From: JANLTP01 sp031363055
GTDB taxonomy: Bacteria; Pseudomonadota; Gammaproteobacteria; Burkholderiales; Burkholderiaceae_E
Direction: 5' to 3'
NCBI GenBank assembly: GCA_031363055.1
Contig: JANLTP010000053.1
Span: 1 to 64,000, forward strand
DNA: 64,000 nucleotides
Shown here: positions 42,821-51,397 of the stretch, one piece after another
How the letters are laid out: every line of letters begins with the position of its first letter
Numbering within the stretch: the first letter of the stretch is position 1
Translations under genes and position numbers: made by a program
Notes under the pieces: model-generated
Database searches by the model: none
What the model saw: the letters and a program-made list of their open reading frames with translations, nothing else
What the model was told of the DNA's origin: nothing

Positions 42821-45268
42821 TCAGTTTTCGCGGGCCAGTAACAGCTTGCGTTCCGCGTCCTCCCGAACTCGCTTGACGGTGGTGTGCAGTTGCGTGGCAC
42901 CAGGATGGTACTGCACAGGCCAAGGTGCACCACGATAGTCCTGCTCGGCAGCCGCACGCAAGGTGAAGGTCGGGTCGGCCAGATGCGGTCGGCCCAGCGC
43001 AACCAAGTCAGCCCGGCCTGAAATCAGCAAGGTATTGACCTGATCTGCCGAGGTGACCGCGCCCACCGCCATGGTTGCAATGCCAACTTCAAGCCGAATT
43101 TGTTCGGCAAAGCCGGCCTGATACATGCGGCCGTACACCGGCTTGCTTTGCGGGTCGGTCTGGCCCGACGACACGTCAATTAGATCGCAGCCCAAGTCCT
43201 TGAAGGCGCGAGCGACCACCACCGAGTCGGTGGGCGTCAAACCGCCGGCGACCCAATCGGTGGCCGACAGCCGTACGCTCATTGGCTTGTGTTGTGGCCA
43301 GACGCTGCGCACCGCTTCAAACACTTCGAGCGGAAAACGCAGGCGATTGGCGAATGAGCCGCCGTATTGATCCGCACGCCTGTTGATCAGCGGCGTCAAA
43401 AAGCTTGCCAGCAAATATCCGTGCGCCGCATGTAACTCGAGCATGTCGAAACCGGCTTGCTCGGCCAGTTGCGCTGCATGTACAAAGTCACGGAGAACCC
43501 GATCCATGTCGGCTCGGGTCATCTCGCGTGGCGCCTGGTTGATGCCTTCTCGGTACGGCACCGACGAGGGTGCGATCAACGGCCAATTGCGCTCACCTTT
43601 GCGCTCGTCAAGCGGATAGTCGATCTCATCCCAACCGAGTTGCGTCGATCCCTTGCGGCCGGCATGGCCCAGTTGCATGCACAGTTTGGCGGCGCTGTTG
43701 GCATGTACAAAATCAACCACTCGCTTGAAGCCGATCATCTGCTCGTCATTCCAAAGGCCGGTGCATCCGGGTGTGATGCGAGCATCGGCCGACGGGCAGG
43801 TCATTTCAATGAACACCAGACCGGCACCACCGAGGGCGCGGGCGCCGTAATGAACCAGGTGCCAGTCGTTGGGTACCCCATCGATGGCCGAGTATTGAGC
43901 CATTGGCGACACCACAACCCGATTCGGTATCCAGAGTTCGCGCAACTTCAAGGGTGCGAACATCGGCGCGCTGTCGAGCCAGGGGGCCGCGTTGCCCCTC
44001 GAGTCAAGTGTCGCGAGGTTCATGCGCAGCGCTTCTTGCGTGTTCCACCAGCGCGTTGCCCGTTCAACCAACCCGGCATCCCGCAGGCGCAAATTCTCGT
44101 AGGTAATCTGCTTGCTGCGCGTCAACACCGAAATATTGAACTGGGTCGGATCCATATCCCAAAACCGCCGCACGTTCTCGAACCAGACCAGCGAGACGTT
44201 CGCCGAATGCTGAATTCGACCGACCTCATCGCGGCGAGTTTCTTCGTAAACACTCAGGGCTTGGTAGAGCTGATCGGCATCGAGTCGGGCCGGGACGCTG
44301 CTGCCTGCGCCGCCGCGTGCGCTGAGGCCTGCGCTTACGTTTGCGCTGCCCCCCGAGACCCGCAATATCGCATCATGCAGCGCGATCGCATCTTCGAGGG
44401 CCAGCTTGGTGCCGGAGCCAATCGAGAAATGAGCGGTGTGAGCGGCGTCGCCCAACAACACGATCGGCAGGCCCTGATGACGATGACGCCAGCGTTTGCA
44501 GGAGATCGTCGGAAACTGCCGCCAGAGAGATCGATTGGTCAATACCCGGGCACCGTTCAGATCAGCCGCAAACAATCGCTCGACGTAGGCGGCCGTTGCG
44601 GCTTCGTCATCGGCTCCTAAACCGGAGCGACGAAATGTTTCATCGGTGGTCTCGATCACAATCGTTGATTCGCCAGGCGTGTACTGATACGCATGCATAT
44701 TCCACAGGCCGGCGTCGTCTTCGCGAAAGCTGTAGTAGAACGCCGGCAAGTTCATCTTGGCGCCGAGCCAGGTAAAGCGGTTGCTGCGCAGGTCGATTAC
44801 GGGCTGAAACTCATCGCGAAAAAATTCGCGCACTGAGCTGTTGATTCCGTCGGCGGCAATCAACAGATCCGCGCCCTGGTGTTCGTCCAGGCCATCCGGC
44901 GAGACCTTTGCTTCCTGCTGATAACGAACCGCAATACCCAATTGTTCAGCACGTCGCTGCAAGATTTCGAGCAGGGTGAGGCGCCGGATGCCGGAAAAGC
45001 CATGGCCCGAGCTCTTCAGAATTTGTCCCCGGTATTGCACCTGTATGTCATCCCAATAGGCGAAATGGGCGGCGATCTCGCGGTGGGTCGGCGCGTCGGC
45101 ACGCGCCAGATTGGCCAGCGTCTCGTCGGACAGCACAATGCCGAACCCAAAGGTGTCATCAGCGCGATTGCGCTCGACCAGCCGAATGTCGGCATCGGCG
45201 TACGACTTCTTGAGCAGAATCGCCACGTAAAGCCCGGCCGGACCGGCGCCAATAATGTCAATTCGCAT
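42821..45268 (-). CDS. Flavin monooxygenase/old yellow enzyme fusion (2-aminobenzoyl-CoA monooxygenase/reductase or salicylyl-CoA 5-hydroxylase type)
   Basis: An 815-residue two-domain flavoprotein. Residues about 1-420 are a class A FAD monooxygenase (GAGPAGLYVAIL at 7-18, later GDAAHTAHFS near 281-290). Residues about 432-815 are an NADH:flavin oxidoreductase of the OYE type (LKLRELWIPNRVVVSPMAQYS, then LHAAHGYLLASFL and LVALGRPHLADP). This fusion is known in 2-aminobenzoyl-CoA monooxygenase/reductase, which hydroxylates and reduces the ring, and in proteins annotated as salicylyl-CoA 5-hydroxylase. Divergence from kynA favours the anthranilate role. No CoA ligase gene is adjacent. Confidence 0.9.
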   Translation of the reverse strand: MRIDIIGAGPAGLYVAILLKKSYADADIRLVERNRADDTFGFGIVLSDETLANLARADAPTHREIAAHFAYWDDIQVQYRGQILKSSGHGFSGIRRLTLLEILQRRAEQLGIAVRYQQEAKVSPDGLDEHQGADLLIAADGINSSVREFFRDEFQPVIDLRSNRFTWLGAKMNLPAFYYSFREDDAGLWNMHAYQYTPGESTIVIETTDETFRRSGLGADDEAATAAYVERLFAADLNGARVLTNRSLWRQFPTISCKRWRHRHQGLPIVLLGDAAHTAHFSIGSGTKLALEDAIALHDAILRVSGGSANVSAGLSARGGAGSSVPARLDADQLYQALSVYEETRRDEVGRIQHSANVSLVWFENVRRFWDMDPTQFNISVLTRSKQITYENLRLRDAGLVERATRWWNTQEALRMNLATLDSRGNAAPWLDSAPMFAPLKLRELWIPNRVVVSPMAQYSAIDGVPNDWHLVHYGARALGGAGLVFIEMTCPSADARITPGCTGLWNDEQMIGFKRVVDFVHANSAAKLCMQLGHAGRKGSTQLGWDEIDYPLDERKGERNWPLIAPSSVPYREGINQAPREMTRADMDRVLRDFVHAAQLAEQAGFDMLELHAAHGYLLASFLTPLINRRADQYGGSFANRLRFPLEVFEAVRSVWPQHKPMSVRLSATDWVAGGLTPTDSVVVARAFKDLGCDLIDVSSGQTDPQSKPVYGRMYQAGFAEQIRLEVGIATMAVGAVTSADQVNTLLISGRADLVALGRPHLADPTFTLRAAAEQDYRGAPWPVQYHPGATQLHTTVKRVREDAERKLLLAREN

Positions 45269-45295
45269 TGCTTCACCCCACTACTTGCATTCGAG

Positions 45296-45315
45296 ATAGT
45301 TTAAGTCTAAAGTAT
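45296..45315. promoter_or_regulatory. Imperfect palindrome between kynA and the monooxygenase gene, candidate operator
   Basis: ATAGTTTA (45296-45303) and TAAAGTAT (45308-45315) are inverted repeats matching at 7 of 8 positions around a 4-base centre. The site fills most of the space before the kynA ATG (45321) in a 52-base divergent gap, so one bound regulator could control both genes. Confidence 0.45.
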
Positions 45316-45320
45316 TTTTC

Positions 45321-46115
45321 ATGCCAAATAGCGCGATGACTTATGGGGACTACCTGCACCTGGACGAAATTCTGGGTGCCCAGCAACCGCGCTCGCCGGA
45401 TCACAACGAGATGTTATTTGTGATTGCACATCAAACCACCGAACTCTGGCTGAAACTCATGCTGCATGAGCTACGCGCGGCACGGGAAAACATTCGTCAT
45501 CAACGGCTGCCGCCGGCCTTCAAGATGTTGGCTCGCGTATCGCGCATCTTCGAGCAACTCGTACATGCCTGGGATGTGTTGGCGACCTTGACGCCGCCCG
45601 AGTATTCGCAGTTGCGGCCCTACCTGGGTTCGTCGTCGGGCTTTCAATCACACCAGTATCGCTGCGTGGAGTTCCTGCTGGGTAACAAGAGCGCGCAAAT
45701 GGTCAAGGTCCACGAACATCGGCCGGATTTGCATCGTGAAGTTGCGCAAGCCTTTGCCGAGCCGTCACTCTACGATGAAGCGATTGCGCTGCTGGCACGG
45801 CATGAATTTGACATTGACCCTGCGCAACTGAATCGTGATTGGACTCAAGATCGGCCGTTTTGCAACACCGTTGAAGCCGCCTGGCTGAAGGTCTATCGGT
45901 CGCCGGAACAATACTGGGTTTTGTACGAACTCGCTGAAGAACTCGTCGACCTTGAAGACGCCTTCCGGCTTTGGCGGTTTCGGCATGTTTCAACAGTCGA
46001 ACGTATCATTGGTTTCAAACCAGGCACCGGCGGAACATCCGGGGTTGCCTACTTGCGCAAGAAGCTTGATGTCGTGCTGTTCCCGGAACTCTGGAAAGTT
46101 CGAACCGATCTTTAA
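45321..46115 (+). CDS. kynA: Tryptophan 2,3-dioxygenase
   Basis: A 264-residue heme dioxygenase that converts L-tryptophan to N-formylkynurenine, the first step of the kynurenine pathway. The substrate-binding VIAHQTTELWLK with His37, SGFQSHQYR, the heme-ligand region WRFRHVSTVERIIG and the GTGGTSGVAYL loop are all present. It is divergent from the monooxygenase/OYE fusion and followed by a RidA-like gene. No kynB or kynU gene is in the window. No clear ribosome site precedes the ATG. Confidence 0.97.
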   Translation: MPNSAMTYGDYLHLDEILGAQQPRSPDHNEMLFVIAHQTTELWLKLMLHELRAARENIRHQRLPPAFKMLARVSRIFEQLVHAWDVLATLTPPEYSQLRPYLGSSSGFQSHQYRCVEFLLGNKSAQMVKVHEHRPDLHREVAQAFAEPSLYDEAIALLARHEFDIDPAQLNRDWTQDRPFCNTVEAAWLKVYRSPEQYWVLYELAEELVDLEDAFRLWRFRHVSTVERIIGFKPGTGGTSGVAYLRKKLDVVLFPELWKVRTDL

Positions 46116-46177
46116 CGGGCAATTCATCAATAGCGGTTAATTCATCATCCGAACCATCTTCAACAGGATCTCTACTC

Positions 46178-46594
46178 ATGCACAGCGTTTTGCAACCCGG
46201 CACCTGGGCGAAACCGCGCGGATATTCAAATGGAATAGCGGCGCGCGGACTGAACATACATGTCGCCGGACAAGTTGGCTGGAACGCTCAATGCCAGTTT
46301 GAAAGCGATGACTTTGCGTTGCAAACGCGACAAGCGCTAGTCAATATTCTGGCGGTTCTGAAGGAGGCGAACGCCGGACCCGAACATATTGTCCGAATGA
46401 CCTGGTACGTGACCAGCAAGAAGGAATACCTCGCCGCCGGCAAGGCGATCGGCGCGATTTACCGCGAACTCATGCGAATGCCGAATGGCGACTGTAGCTT
46501 CCCGGCCATGAGCGCGATCGAAGTCGCTGCTCTGATGGAAGACCGCGCCAAGGTCGAGATTGAAGTCACGGCAGTGATTCCTGACCCAGACTGA
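46178..46594 (+). CDS. RidA/YjgF/YER057c-family protein
   Basis: A 138-residue RidA-superfamily protein. The opening resembles RidA (QPGTWAKPRGYSNGI), with GQVGWN and then MTWYVTSKKEYLA. Classic RidA hydrolyses reactive enamine/imine intermediates through a conserved Arg (in a CRxxx context); here the equivalent region reads FPAMSAIEVAALM with no Arg, so a subfamily role is more likely. Such proteins commonly sit in aminobenzoate and tryptophan catabolic clusters. The 3' end is tandemly copied. Confidence 0.85.
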   Translation: MHSVLQPGTWAKPRGYSNGIAARGLNIHVAGQVGWNAQCQFESDDFALQTRQALVNILAVLKEANAGPEHIVRMTWYVTSKKEYLAAGKAIGAIYRELMRMPNGDCSFPAMSAIEVAALMEDRAKVEIEVTAVIPDPD

Positions 46595-46614
46595 CCCAGA
46601 TTGACCGAGACTAA
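46585..46614 (+). repeat. Three 10-nt copies of the RidA-like gene end, each closing with a stop
   Basis: CCCAGACTGA (46585-46594, ending in the true stop), CCCAGATTGA (46595-46604) and CCGAGACTAA (46605-46614) follow without gaps. The third unit changed its stop from TGA to TAA. Stops at +10 and +20 close both other frames. Confidence 0.85.
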
Positions 46615-46724
46615 CCCGGTTGCCGGAAGTCGCCCTGCCTGGCGCGCCTGTATTGTGAACGACATGGCCTTCCCGGCGATACAATCGGATTGTCGTTATT
46701 TACGCAACCCTCGGCCCAAAACAC

Positions 46725-47963
46725 ATGACCATCATGAACACTATGACTGCACCCAAAGCCGCTTCCAAATCCTCAACGAAGGCCGTCTTCAGTTGGGAAG
46801 ATCCACTCCTGCTGGACACCCAATTGAGTGAGGACGAGCGCATGGTGCGCGAAGCCGCGCGGGCTTATTGCCAGGAAAAACTGCAGCCGCGCGTGCTTGA
46901 GGCATTTCGGCATGAAACAACCGACGCCGGCATATTTCGGGAAATGGGCGCCCTCGGCCTGCTCGGTCCGACCATTCCGGAAGAATATGGCGGCCCTGGA
47001 CTGAACTATGTCTGTTATGGCCTGATCTCGCGCGAAGTCGAACGCGTCGACTCCGGTTATCGCTCGATGATGAGCGTACAAAGTTCACTGGTCATGGTGC
47101 CGATTTACGAATTCGGCACCGAGGCACAGCGGCGCAAGTATTTGCCGAAACTGGCCACCGGCGAGTACATCGGTTGTTTTGGGCTGACCGAACCCAACCA
47201 CGGCTCGGACCCCGGTTCGATGGAAACCCGGGCGAAATTTGACAAGGGCCGCTACCGGCTCAGTGGCGCAAAAATGTGGATCTCGAACTCGCCGATTGCC
47301 GACGTATTCGTGGTCTGGGCCAAATGCGTCGGCGGCGATCATGACGGTCGCATCAAGGGTTTCATTCTCGAAAAGGGCATGCCCGGATTGAGCGCGCCAA
47401 AAATCAAAGGCAAGTTCGGCCTGCGTGCTTCGATCACCGGCGAAATCGTGATGGACGGCGTCGACGTATCAGCCGAGCAAATGATGCCCGGCGTCGAAGG
47501 CCTGAAAGGTCCGTTCACCTGCCTTGATTCGGCCCGTTACGGCATTGCCTGGGGCGCTTTGGGCGCGGCAGAGTCGTGCTGGCATATTGCGCGCCAGTAC
47601 GTGCTCGATCGCAAACAGTTCGGTCGCCCCTTGGCGGCCAATCAGTTGATCCAGAAAAAACTCGCCGATATGCAGACCGAAATCACGCTTGGATTGCAGG
47701 GTTGCCTGCGACTTGGCCGAATGAAAGATGAAGGCATCGCTTCGGTTGAAATCACCTCGATCATGAAGCGCAACTCCTGCGGTAAATCACTCGATATCGC
47801 GCGACTCGCAAGGGACATGCTGGGTGGCAACGGTATCAGTGACGAATTTGGCGTGATTCGCCATATGCTGAATCTCGAGGTGGTCAACACTTACGAGGGC
47901 ACGCATGATGTCCATGCGCTGATTTTGGGCCGCGCCCAGACGGGCATACAGGCGTTCCAATAA
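46725..47963 (+). CDS. gcdH: Glutaryl-CoA dehydrogenase
   Basis: A 412-residue acyl-CoA dehydrogenase of the glutaryl-CoA branch, which oxidises and decarboxylates glutaryl-CoA to crotonyl-CoA with FAD. The N-terminal DPLLLDTQLSEDERMVR opening, FGLTEPNHGSDPGSM, the FGRPLAANQLIQKKLADMQ helix and TYEGTHDVHALILGR are characteristic; the catalytic base is predicted as Glu391. It would serve lysine/tryptophan and benzoyl-CoA-type breakdown. It is convergent with upp across a 21-base tandem repeat. Confidence 0.95.
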   Translation: MTIMNTMTAPKAASKSSTKAVFSWEDPLLLDTQLSEDERMVREAARAYCQEKLQPRVLEAFRHETTDAGIFREMGALGLLGPTIPEEYGGPGLNYVCYGLISREVERVDSGYRSMMSVQSSLVMVPIYEFGTEAQRRKYLPKLATGEYIGCFGLTEPNHGSDPGSMETRAKFDKGRYRLSGAKMWISNSPIADVFVVWAKCVGGDHDGRIKGFILEKGMPGLSAPKIKGKFGLRASITGEIVMDGVDVSAEQMMPGVEGLKGPFTCLDSARYGIAWGALGAAESCWHIARQYVLDRKQFGRPLAANQLIQKKLADMQTEITLGLQGCLRLGRMKDEGIASVEITSIMKRNSCGKSLDIARLARDMLGGNGISDEFGVIRHMLNLEVVNTYEGTHDVHALILGRAQTGIQAFQ

Positions 47964-47964
47964 A

Positions 47965-48027
47965 GAACTGAGTGCTTGGTGTTGAGAACTGAGTGCTTGG
48001 TGTTGAGAACTTAGTGCTTGGTGCCGA
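47965..48027. repeat. 21-nt tandem repeat spanning the upp gene end
   Basis: Two identical 21-base units (47965-47985 and 47986-48006) precede a third, diverged one (48007-48027) that contains the upp stop and last codons. In upp sense the two extra copies read TCA where the gene has its TAA, so here the stop was not kept. In gcdH sense the extra units contain TGA repeatedly. Confidence 0.9.
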
Positions 48028-48661
48028 ATATGCGATCGCCCGCGTCACCGAGGCCCGGAACGATGTAGGCATGTTCGTTCAGATGACTATCGAGCGCAGC
48101 GACATAGACGGGTACCGTAGGGTGCGCATTTTCGAACATTCGAACGCCCTCAGGGGCAGCCACCAGGGCCAGAAATCGAATCGATGATGCAGCGACGCCC
48201 TGATCCAGCAGCACCTGCACGGCATGCACGGCCGAGTTGCCAGTGGCCAGCATCGGATCACAGACAATGACCAGACGGCCGTTCAAGTCAGGCAACCGAA
48301 CGTAGTACTCGATAGGCTGGTTATCGGCGCCGCGATACAGACCGACATGACCCTGACGCGCCGACGGAATCAACTCCATCAGCCCTTCGGCCATACCGAG
48401 GCCGGCGCGCAGCACCGGCACGATGGCAATTTTTTTTCCGGCAATCACTGGCGCATCGATCGCGGCCAGCGGCGTTTCAAGTCGCTGCGTGGTCAACGGC
48501 AGGTCGCGGGTAATTTCATAACCCATGAGCAAGGTCAGCTCCTTGAGCAACTGCCGAAAAGTTCGCGTCGACGTCGTCCGGTCGCGCATATGCGAGAGTT
48601 TGTGCTGCACCAGCGGGTGATCGAGCACATACAAGTTGGCGAATCCCGAGGCCTTGCGCAT
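48011..48661 (-). CDS. upp: Uracil phosphoribosyltransferase
   Basis: A 216-residue UPRT that makes UMP from uracil and PRPP. The PRPP-binding loop VIVCDPMLATGNSA near residues 130-143, the VPVLRAGLGM motif and the GDAGDRIFGTK end are typical. I set the start at ATG 48661, 2 bases after the stop of the NTF2-like gene; the longer frame to 48709 lies inside that gene. Last gene of a salvage island that also holds a cytosine-deaminase-like enzyme. Confidence 0.97.
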   Translation of the reverse strand: MRKASGFANLYVLDHPLVQHKLSHMRDRTTSTRTFRQLLKELTLLMGYEITRDLPLTTQRLETPLAAIDAPVIAGKKIAIVPVLRAGLGMAEGLMELIPSARQGHVGLYRGADNQPIEYYVRLPDLNGRLVIVCDPMLATGNSAVHAVQVLLDQGVAASSIRFLALVAAPEGVRMFENAHPTVPVYVAALDSHLNEHAYIVPGLGDAGDRIFGTKH

Positions 48662-48663
48662 GC

Positions 48664-49047
48664 TCAGTCCTTGAAGCGTTCGTGGGCCGTGATCGCCCAG
48701 ATCGCCCAATTGCCTTCGGTGCGACGCACGTTGTAAGCGGTATGGAACGTTCTCATGCTGCGATTGCTGCCCAGCATCGACAAGGCGACATTGGCGACCG
48801 CGAACTCGTCGCCGAGCAGCAGCAGCGAGCGGATGGTCAAACGTTCGCTGGTGACCCCTTGCGCCGCGTAGCTCTTCAGCGACTCCTGCACATAACGAAC
48901 GATATCGGCCTGATCACCAAGCACGCGTTGGTTACCAGCATCGGCAACGACGCAGGGCGCCGCAAAAAAAGTGGCAATCGCATCAACATTTTGCCTGCGG
49001 TATGCCTCGACATAAGCCGTAAAAAACTGCTGAATCGTAATTGCCAT
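48664..49047 (-). CDS. NTF2-like (SnoaL/DUF4440-type) small protein
   Basis: A 127-residue protein with the cone-shaped NTF2/SnoaL fold pattern: N-terminal helices (FFTAYVEAYRRQNVDAIATFFAAPC) and C-terminal strands ending WAIWAITAHERF. No catalytic residues can be named. It lies between the amidohydrolase and upp, with 2 bases to the upp start, so it is cotranscribed with salvage genes. A role as isomerase, hydrolase or binding protein cannot be decided. Confidence 0.8.
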   Translation of the reverse strand: MAITIQQFFTAYVEAYRRQNVDAIATFFAAPCVVADAGNQRVLGDQADIVRYVQESLKSYAAQGVTSERLTIRSLLLLGDEFAVANVALSMLGSNRSMRTFHTAYNVRRTEGNWAIWAITAHERFKD

Positions 49048-49089
49048 TGATACACTCCTACTGCCAAGGCATCGGCATTTCCGCAGCCT

Positions 49090-50406
49090 CTACCGATCAA
49101 ACCGGAAGTCTACCTGCTTCGGGCGTCCGTCCAGCGCGATCGCGGCAATTTGTGCAGGCGACGAAGCGACGACCTGGCCACGCCGAATCACTTGCAATCG
49201 CGTGGCGCGCAAGCGCAAGGCCTCGATCGGGTCACTGGCTTGCAACAGCACAAAATCGGCAAAGCAGCCGACAGCCAGTCCGTAGCCGGTCAGACCCAAG
49301 ATACTGGCCGGCACCGTCGTAACCGCTTCGAAGCACTGCCGCATGGCTTCTTGCCCGGTCATCTGCGCCACATGCAGGCCCATATGGGCAACCTCGAGCA
49401 TGTCGCCGCTACCCAGGCTGTACCAAGGGTCCATCACACAGTCTTGTCCGAAGGCCACCGGCACACCGGCCGCCAGCAGCTCCGGCACACGGGTCATCCC
49501 GCGTCGTTTCGGATAGGAATCGTGCCGGCCCTGGATGGTAATGTTGATCAACGGATTGGCTATCGCCGACACACCGGACTGTGCAATCAGCGGAATCAGC
49601 TTCGAAACATAATAGTTATCCATCGAATGCATGGAAGTCAAGTGTGAGCCGTTGACGCGACCGTGCAAACCGAGCCGATGGCATTCGCTGGCCAGCGTTT
49701 CAATGTGTCGCGACAGCGGATCATCGGTTTCGTCACAATGCATGTCGATGCGCAGGCCGCGGCGCGCCGCCTCTTCAGCCAGCAAGCGAATCGAGTCGCG
49801 TCCGGCCTCGCTGGTGCGCTCGAAGTGGGGTATGCCGCCGACCACGTCAACGCCCATGTCGAGGGCTCGCTTGAGCAGATCGAACGCACTGTCGGTGCAG
49901 CCGGGCTGATCGCGGCGCGGATCGTAGCGCAAGATGCCGTCTTGCGGAAACGCCACCAGTTGCAAGTCGAGGTACGGCTTGACCCGACGCTTGACCTCGA
50001 GCAAGGCTTCGACGGCGAGCAATCGCGGATCGCAGATATCGACGTGACTGCGGATCGCCAACAGACCACGACCGACCGCCCAATCGCAATAGCGCAGCGC
50101 GCGCTCAATCAAAATATCCTGAGTCAGCAGGGGCTTCAGCTCACCCCACAACGCGATGCCTTCGAGCAAGGTACCCGACTGATTGACGCGCGGTTGGCCA
50201 TACGACAAGGTTGCGTCCATATGGAAATGGGCATCGACAAACGGCGGGCTCAGCAACTGATGATCGGCATCGATGACTTGCGCCGCTTGCACACCGCTGG
50301 CCTGCAAACCGGCGGCCACCTCGACGATGATGCCATTGCGTACGGCAACGTCCACATCACAGCGGCCATCGGGCAGATTGGCGTGCGTAATCAGCAGATC
50401 AAGCAT
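49090..50406 (-). CDS. Amidohydrolase, cytosine deaminase-like
   Basis: A 438-residue amidohydrolase. The metal/substrate pattern of the cytosine-deaminase branch is present: DAHFHMDATLS (HxH), IRSHVDICDP, IDMHCDETDDP, NGSHLTSMHSMDN and the GQDCVMDPWYSLGSGDM stretch near the C-terminus. It would deaminate cytosine to uracil or a related ring. Start ATG 50406 has a GAGGAT ribosome site; the longer frame lacks family similarity. Placement with a nucleoside-type importer and upp supports a pyrimidine role. Related enzymes act on creatinine-like or triazine rings, so the substrate stays open. Confidence 0.87.
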   Translation of the reverse strand: MLDLLITHANLPDGRCDVDVAVRNGIIVEVAAGLQASGVQAAQVIDADHQLLSPPFVDAHFHMDATLSYGQPRVNQSGTLLEGIALWGELKPLLTQDILIERALRYCDWAVGRGLLAIRSHVDICDPRLLAVEALLEVKRRVKPYLDLQLVAFPQDGILRYDPRRDQPGCTDSAFDLLKRALDMGVDVVGGIPHFERTSEAGRDSIRLLAEEAARRGLRIDMHCDETDDPLSRHIETLASECHRLGLHGRVNGSHLTSMHSMDNYYVSKLIPLIAQSGVSAIANPLINITIQGRHDSYPKRRGMTRVPELLAAGVPVAFGQDCVMDPWYSLGSGDMLEVAHMGLHVAQMTGQEAMRQCFEAVTTVPASILGLTGYGLAVGCFADFVLLQASDPIEALRLRATRLQVIRRGQVVASSPAQIAAIALDGRPKQVDFRFDR

Positions 50407-50452
50407 AGGGATCCTCGCAGACGAAAATGGCAACCTTGCAGTCAAACACTGA

Positions 50453-51397
50453 TTATCGTTCGCCCTTGATGAACGGTTTCATCAGCGCCTGCGGATAAGC
50501 GGCGTGGCGCGACGACAGAATCAGAGCCAGTATGGACAACACAAACGGGATCATCAGATAAATCTGGTACGGAATCGCGATCGTTGCACTTTGCTGCAAA
50601 CGCAATTGCAATGCGTCGAAGAAGCCGAACAACAACGCGCCCAACAAAGCCTTGCCGGGTCGCCAGGAGCCGAACACCACCAGCGCCACGCAGATCCAGC
50701 CGCGACCATTGATCATGTTGAAGAAAAACGCATTGAAGGCAACAGTGGTCAAAAATGCACCGGCAACGCCCATCAGCATTGAGCCCATGACGACTGCGAC
50801 GGTGCGGACCCGATAAACATCGATTCCGCCGCTCTCAGCGGCGGCAGGATTCTCACCGACCATGCGAATGGCCAGTCCGAGGGGCGTCCGATTCAACATC
50901 CAGGCGACCAGTGACACCAGCAGCAGCGACAGATAAGTGACCGCGCTGAGTTCGCCCAGAAAGGCGCCCACCCCGGGAATGGCGCCGAGCCAGCCGTGCA
51001 CGCCGGTGAAGGCTTGAATGGTCGGCGGTGTGTCGACCTTCGGGAACAATACCCGATAAGTAAAGTAAGTGATGCTGGTGGCGAATAGTGTCAGTCCCAG
51101 ACCGGCCACATGTTGCGATAGAGCCAGCCGCACGGTCAGCAAGGCATGCAACAAACCAAACAGACCGCCGACCAGCGCGGCGGCCGCGATGCCCAGCCAC
51201 AAATGATGGCCATTGAACACGGTGTACCAACCGGCGAAGGCCCCCGCGACCATGATGCCTTCAATGCCCAGGTTCAGCACACCGGCGCGCTCACAAAGCA
51301 ATACGCCCAGCGTACCGAGAATCAACGGCGCTGCGATTCTGAATACCGCGACCCAAAAACTCGCTGCCCAGATGGTGTCGATCAGATCGACCATCAT
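50453..51397 (-). CDS. BMP-type ABC transporter permease, second subunit
   Basis: A 314-residue permease with about eight to nine spans. Motif GTLGVLLCERAGVLNLGIEGIM near the N-terminus is typical of the nucleoside/ribose importer class (YufQ/NupQ-like). I set the start at ATG 51397, overlapping the stop of the first permease as ATGA; the longer frame to 51922 lies in another frame of the first permease gene. It pairs with the first permease in the membrane channel of a purine/pyrimidine nucleoside ABC importer. Confidence 0.93.
   Translation of the reverse strand: MMVDLIDTIWAASFWVAVFRIAAPLILGTLGVLLCERAGVLNLGIEGIMVAGAFAGWYTVFNGHHLWLGIAAAALVGGLFGLLHALLTVRLALSQHVAGLGLTLFATSITYFTYRVLFPKVDTPPTIQAFTGVHGWLGAIPGVGAFLGELSAVTYLSLLLVSLVAWMLNRTPLGLAIRMVGENPAAAESGGIDVYRVRTVAVVMGSMLMGVAGAFLTTVAFNAFFFNMINGRGWICVALVVFGSWRPGKALLGALLFGFFDALQLRLQQSATIAIPYQIYLMIPFVLSILALILSSRHAAYPQALMKPFIKGER

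Noticed and set aside
43457..44620. 387-codon plus-strand frame inside the monooxygenase/OYE gene
   Set aside because: Antisense shadow; the minus-strand gene has clear flavoprotein motifs throughout.
46113..46150. 18-nt repeat with stops after kynA
   Set aside because: The two AATTCATCA-containing units resemble each other but not clearly the end of kynA, so origin from the gene end is not supported.
46653..46685. TTGTGA and TACAAT as a promoter for gcdH
   Set aside because: The spacing is 21 bases, too long for sigma70.
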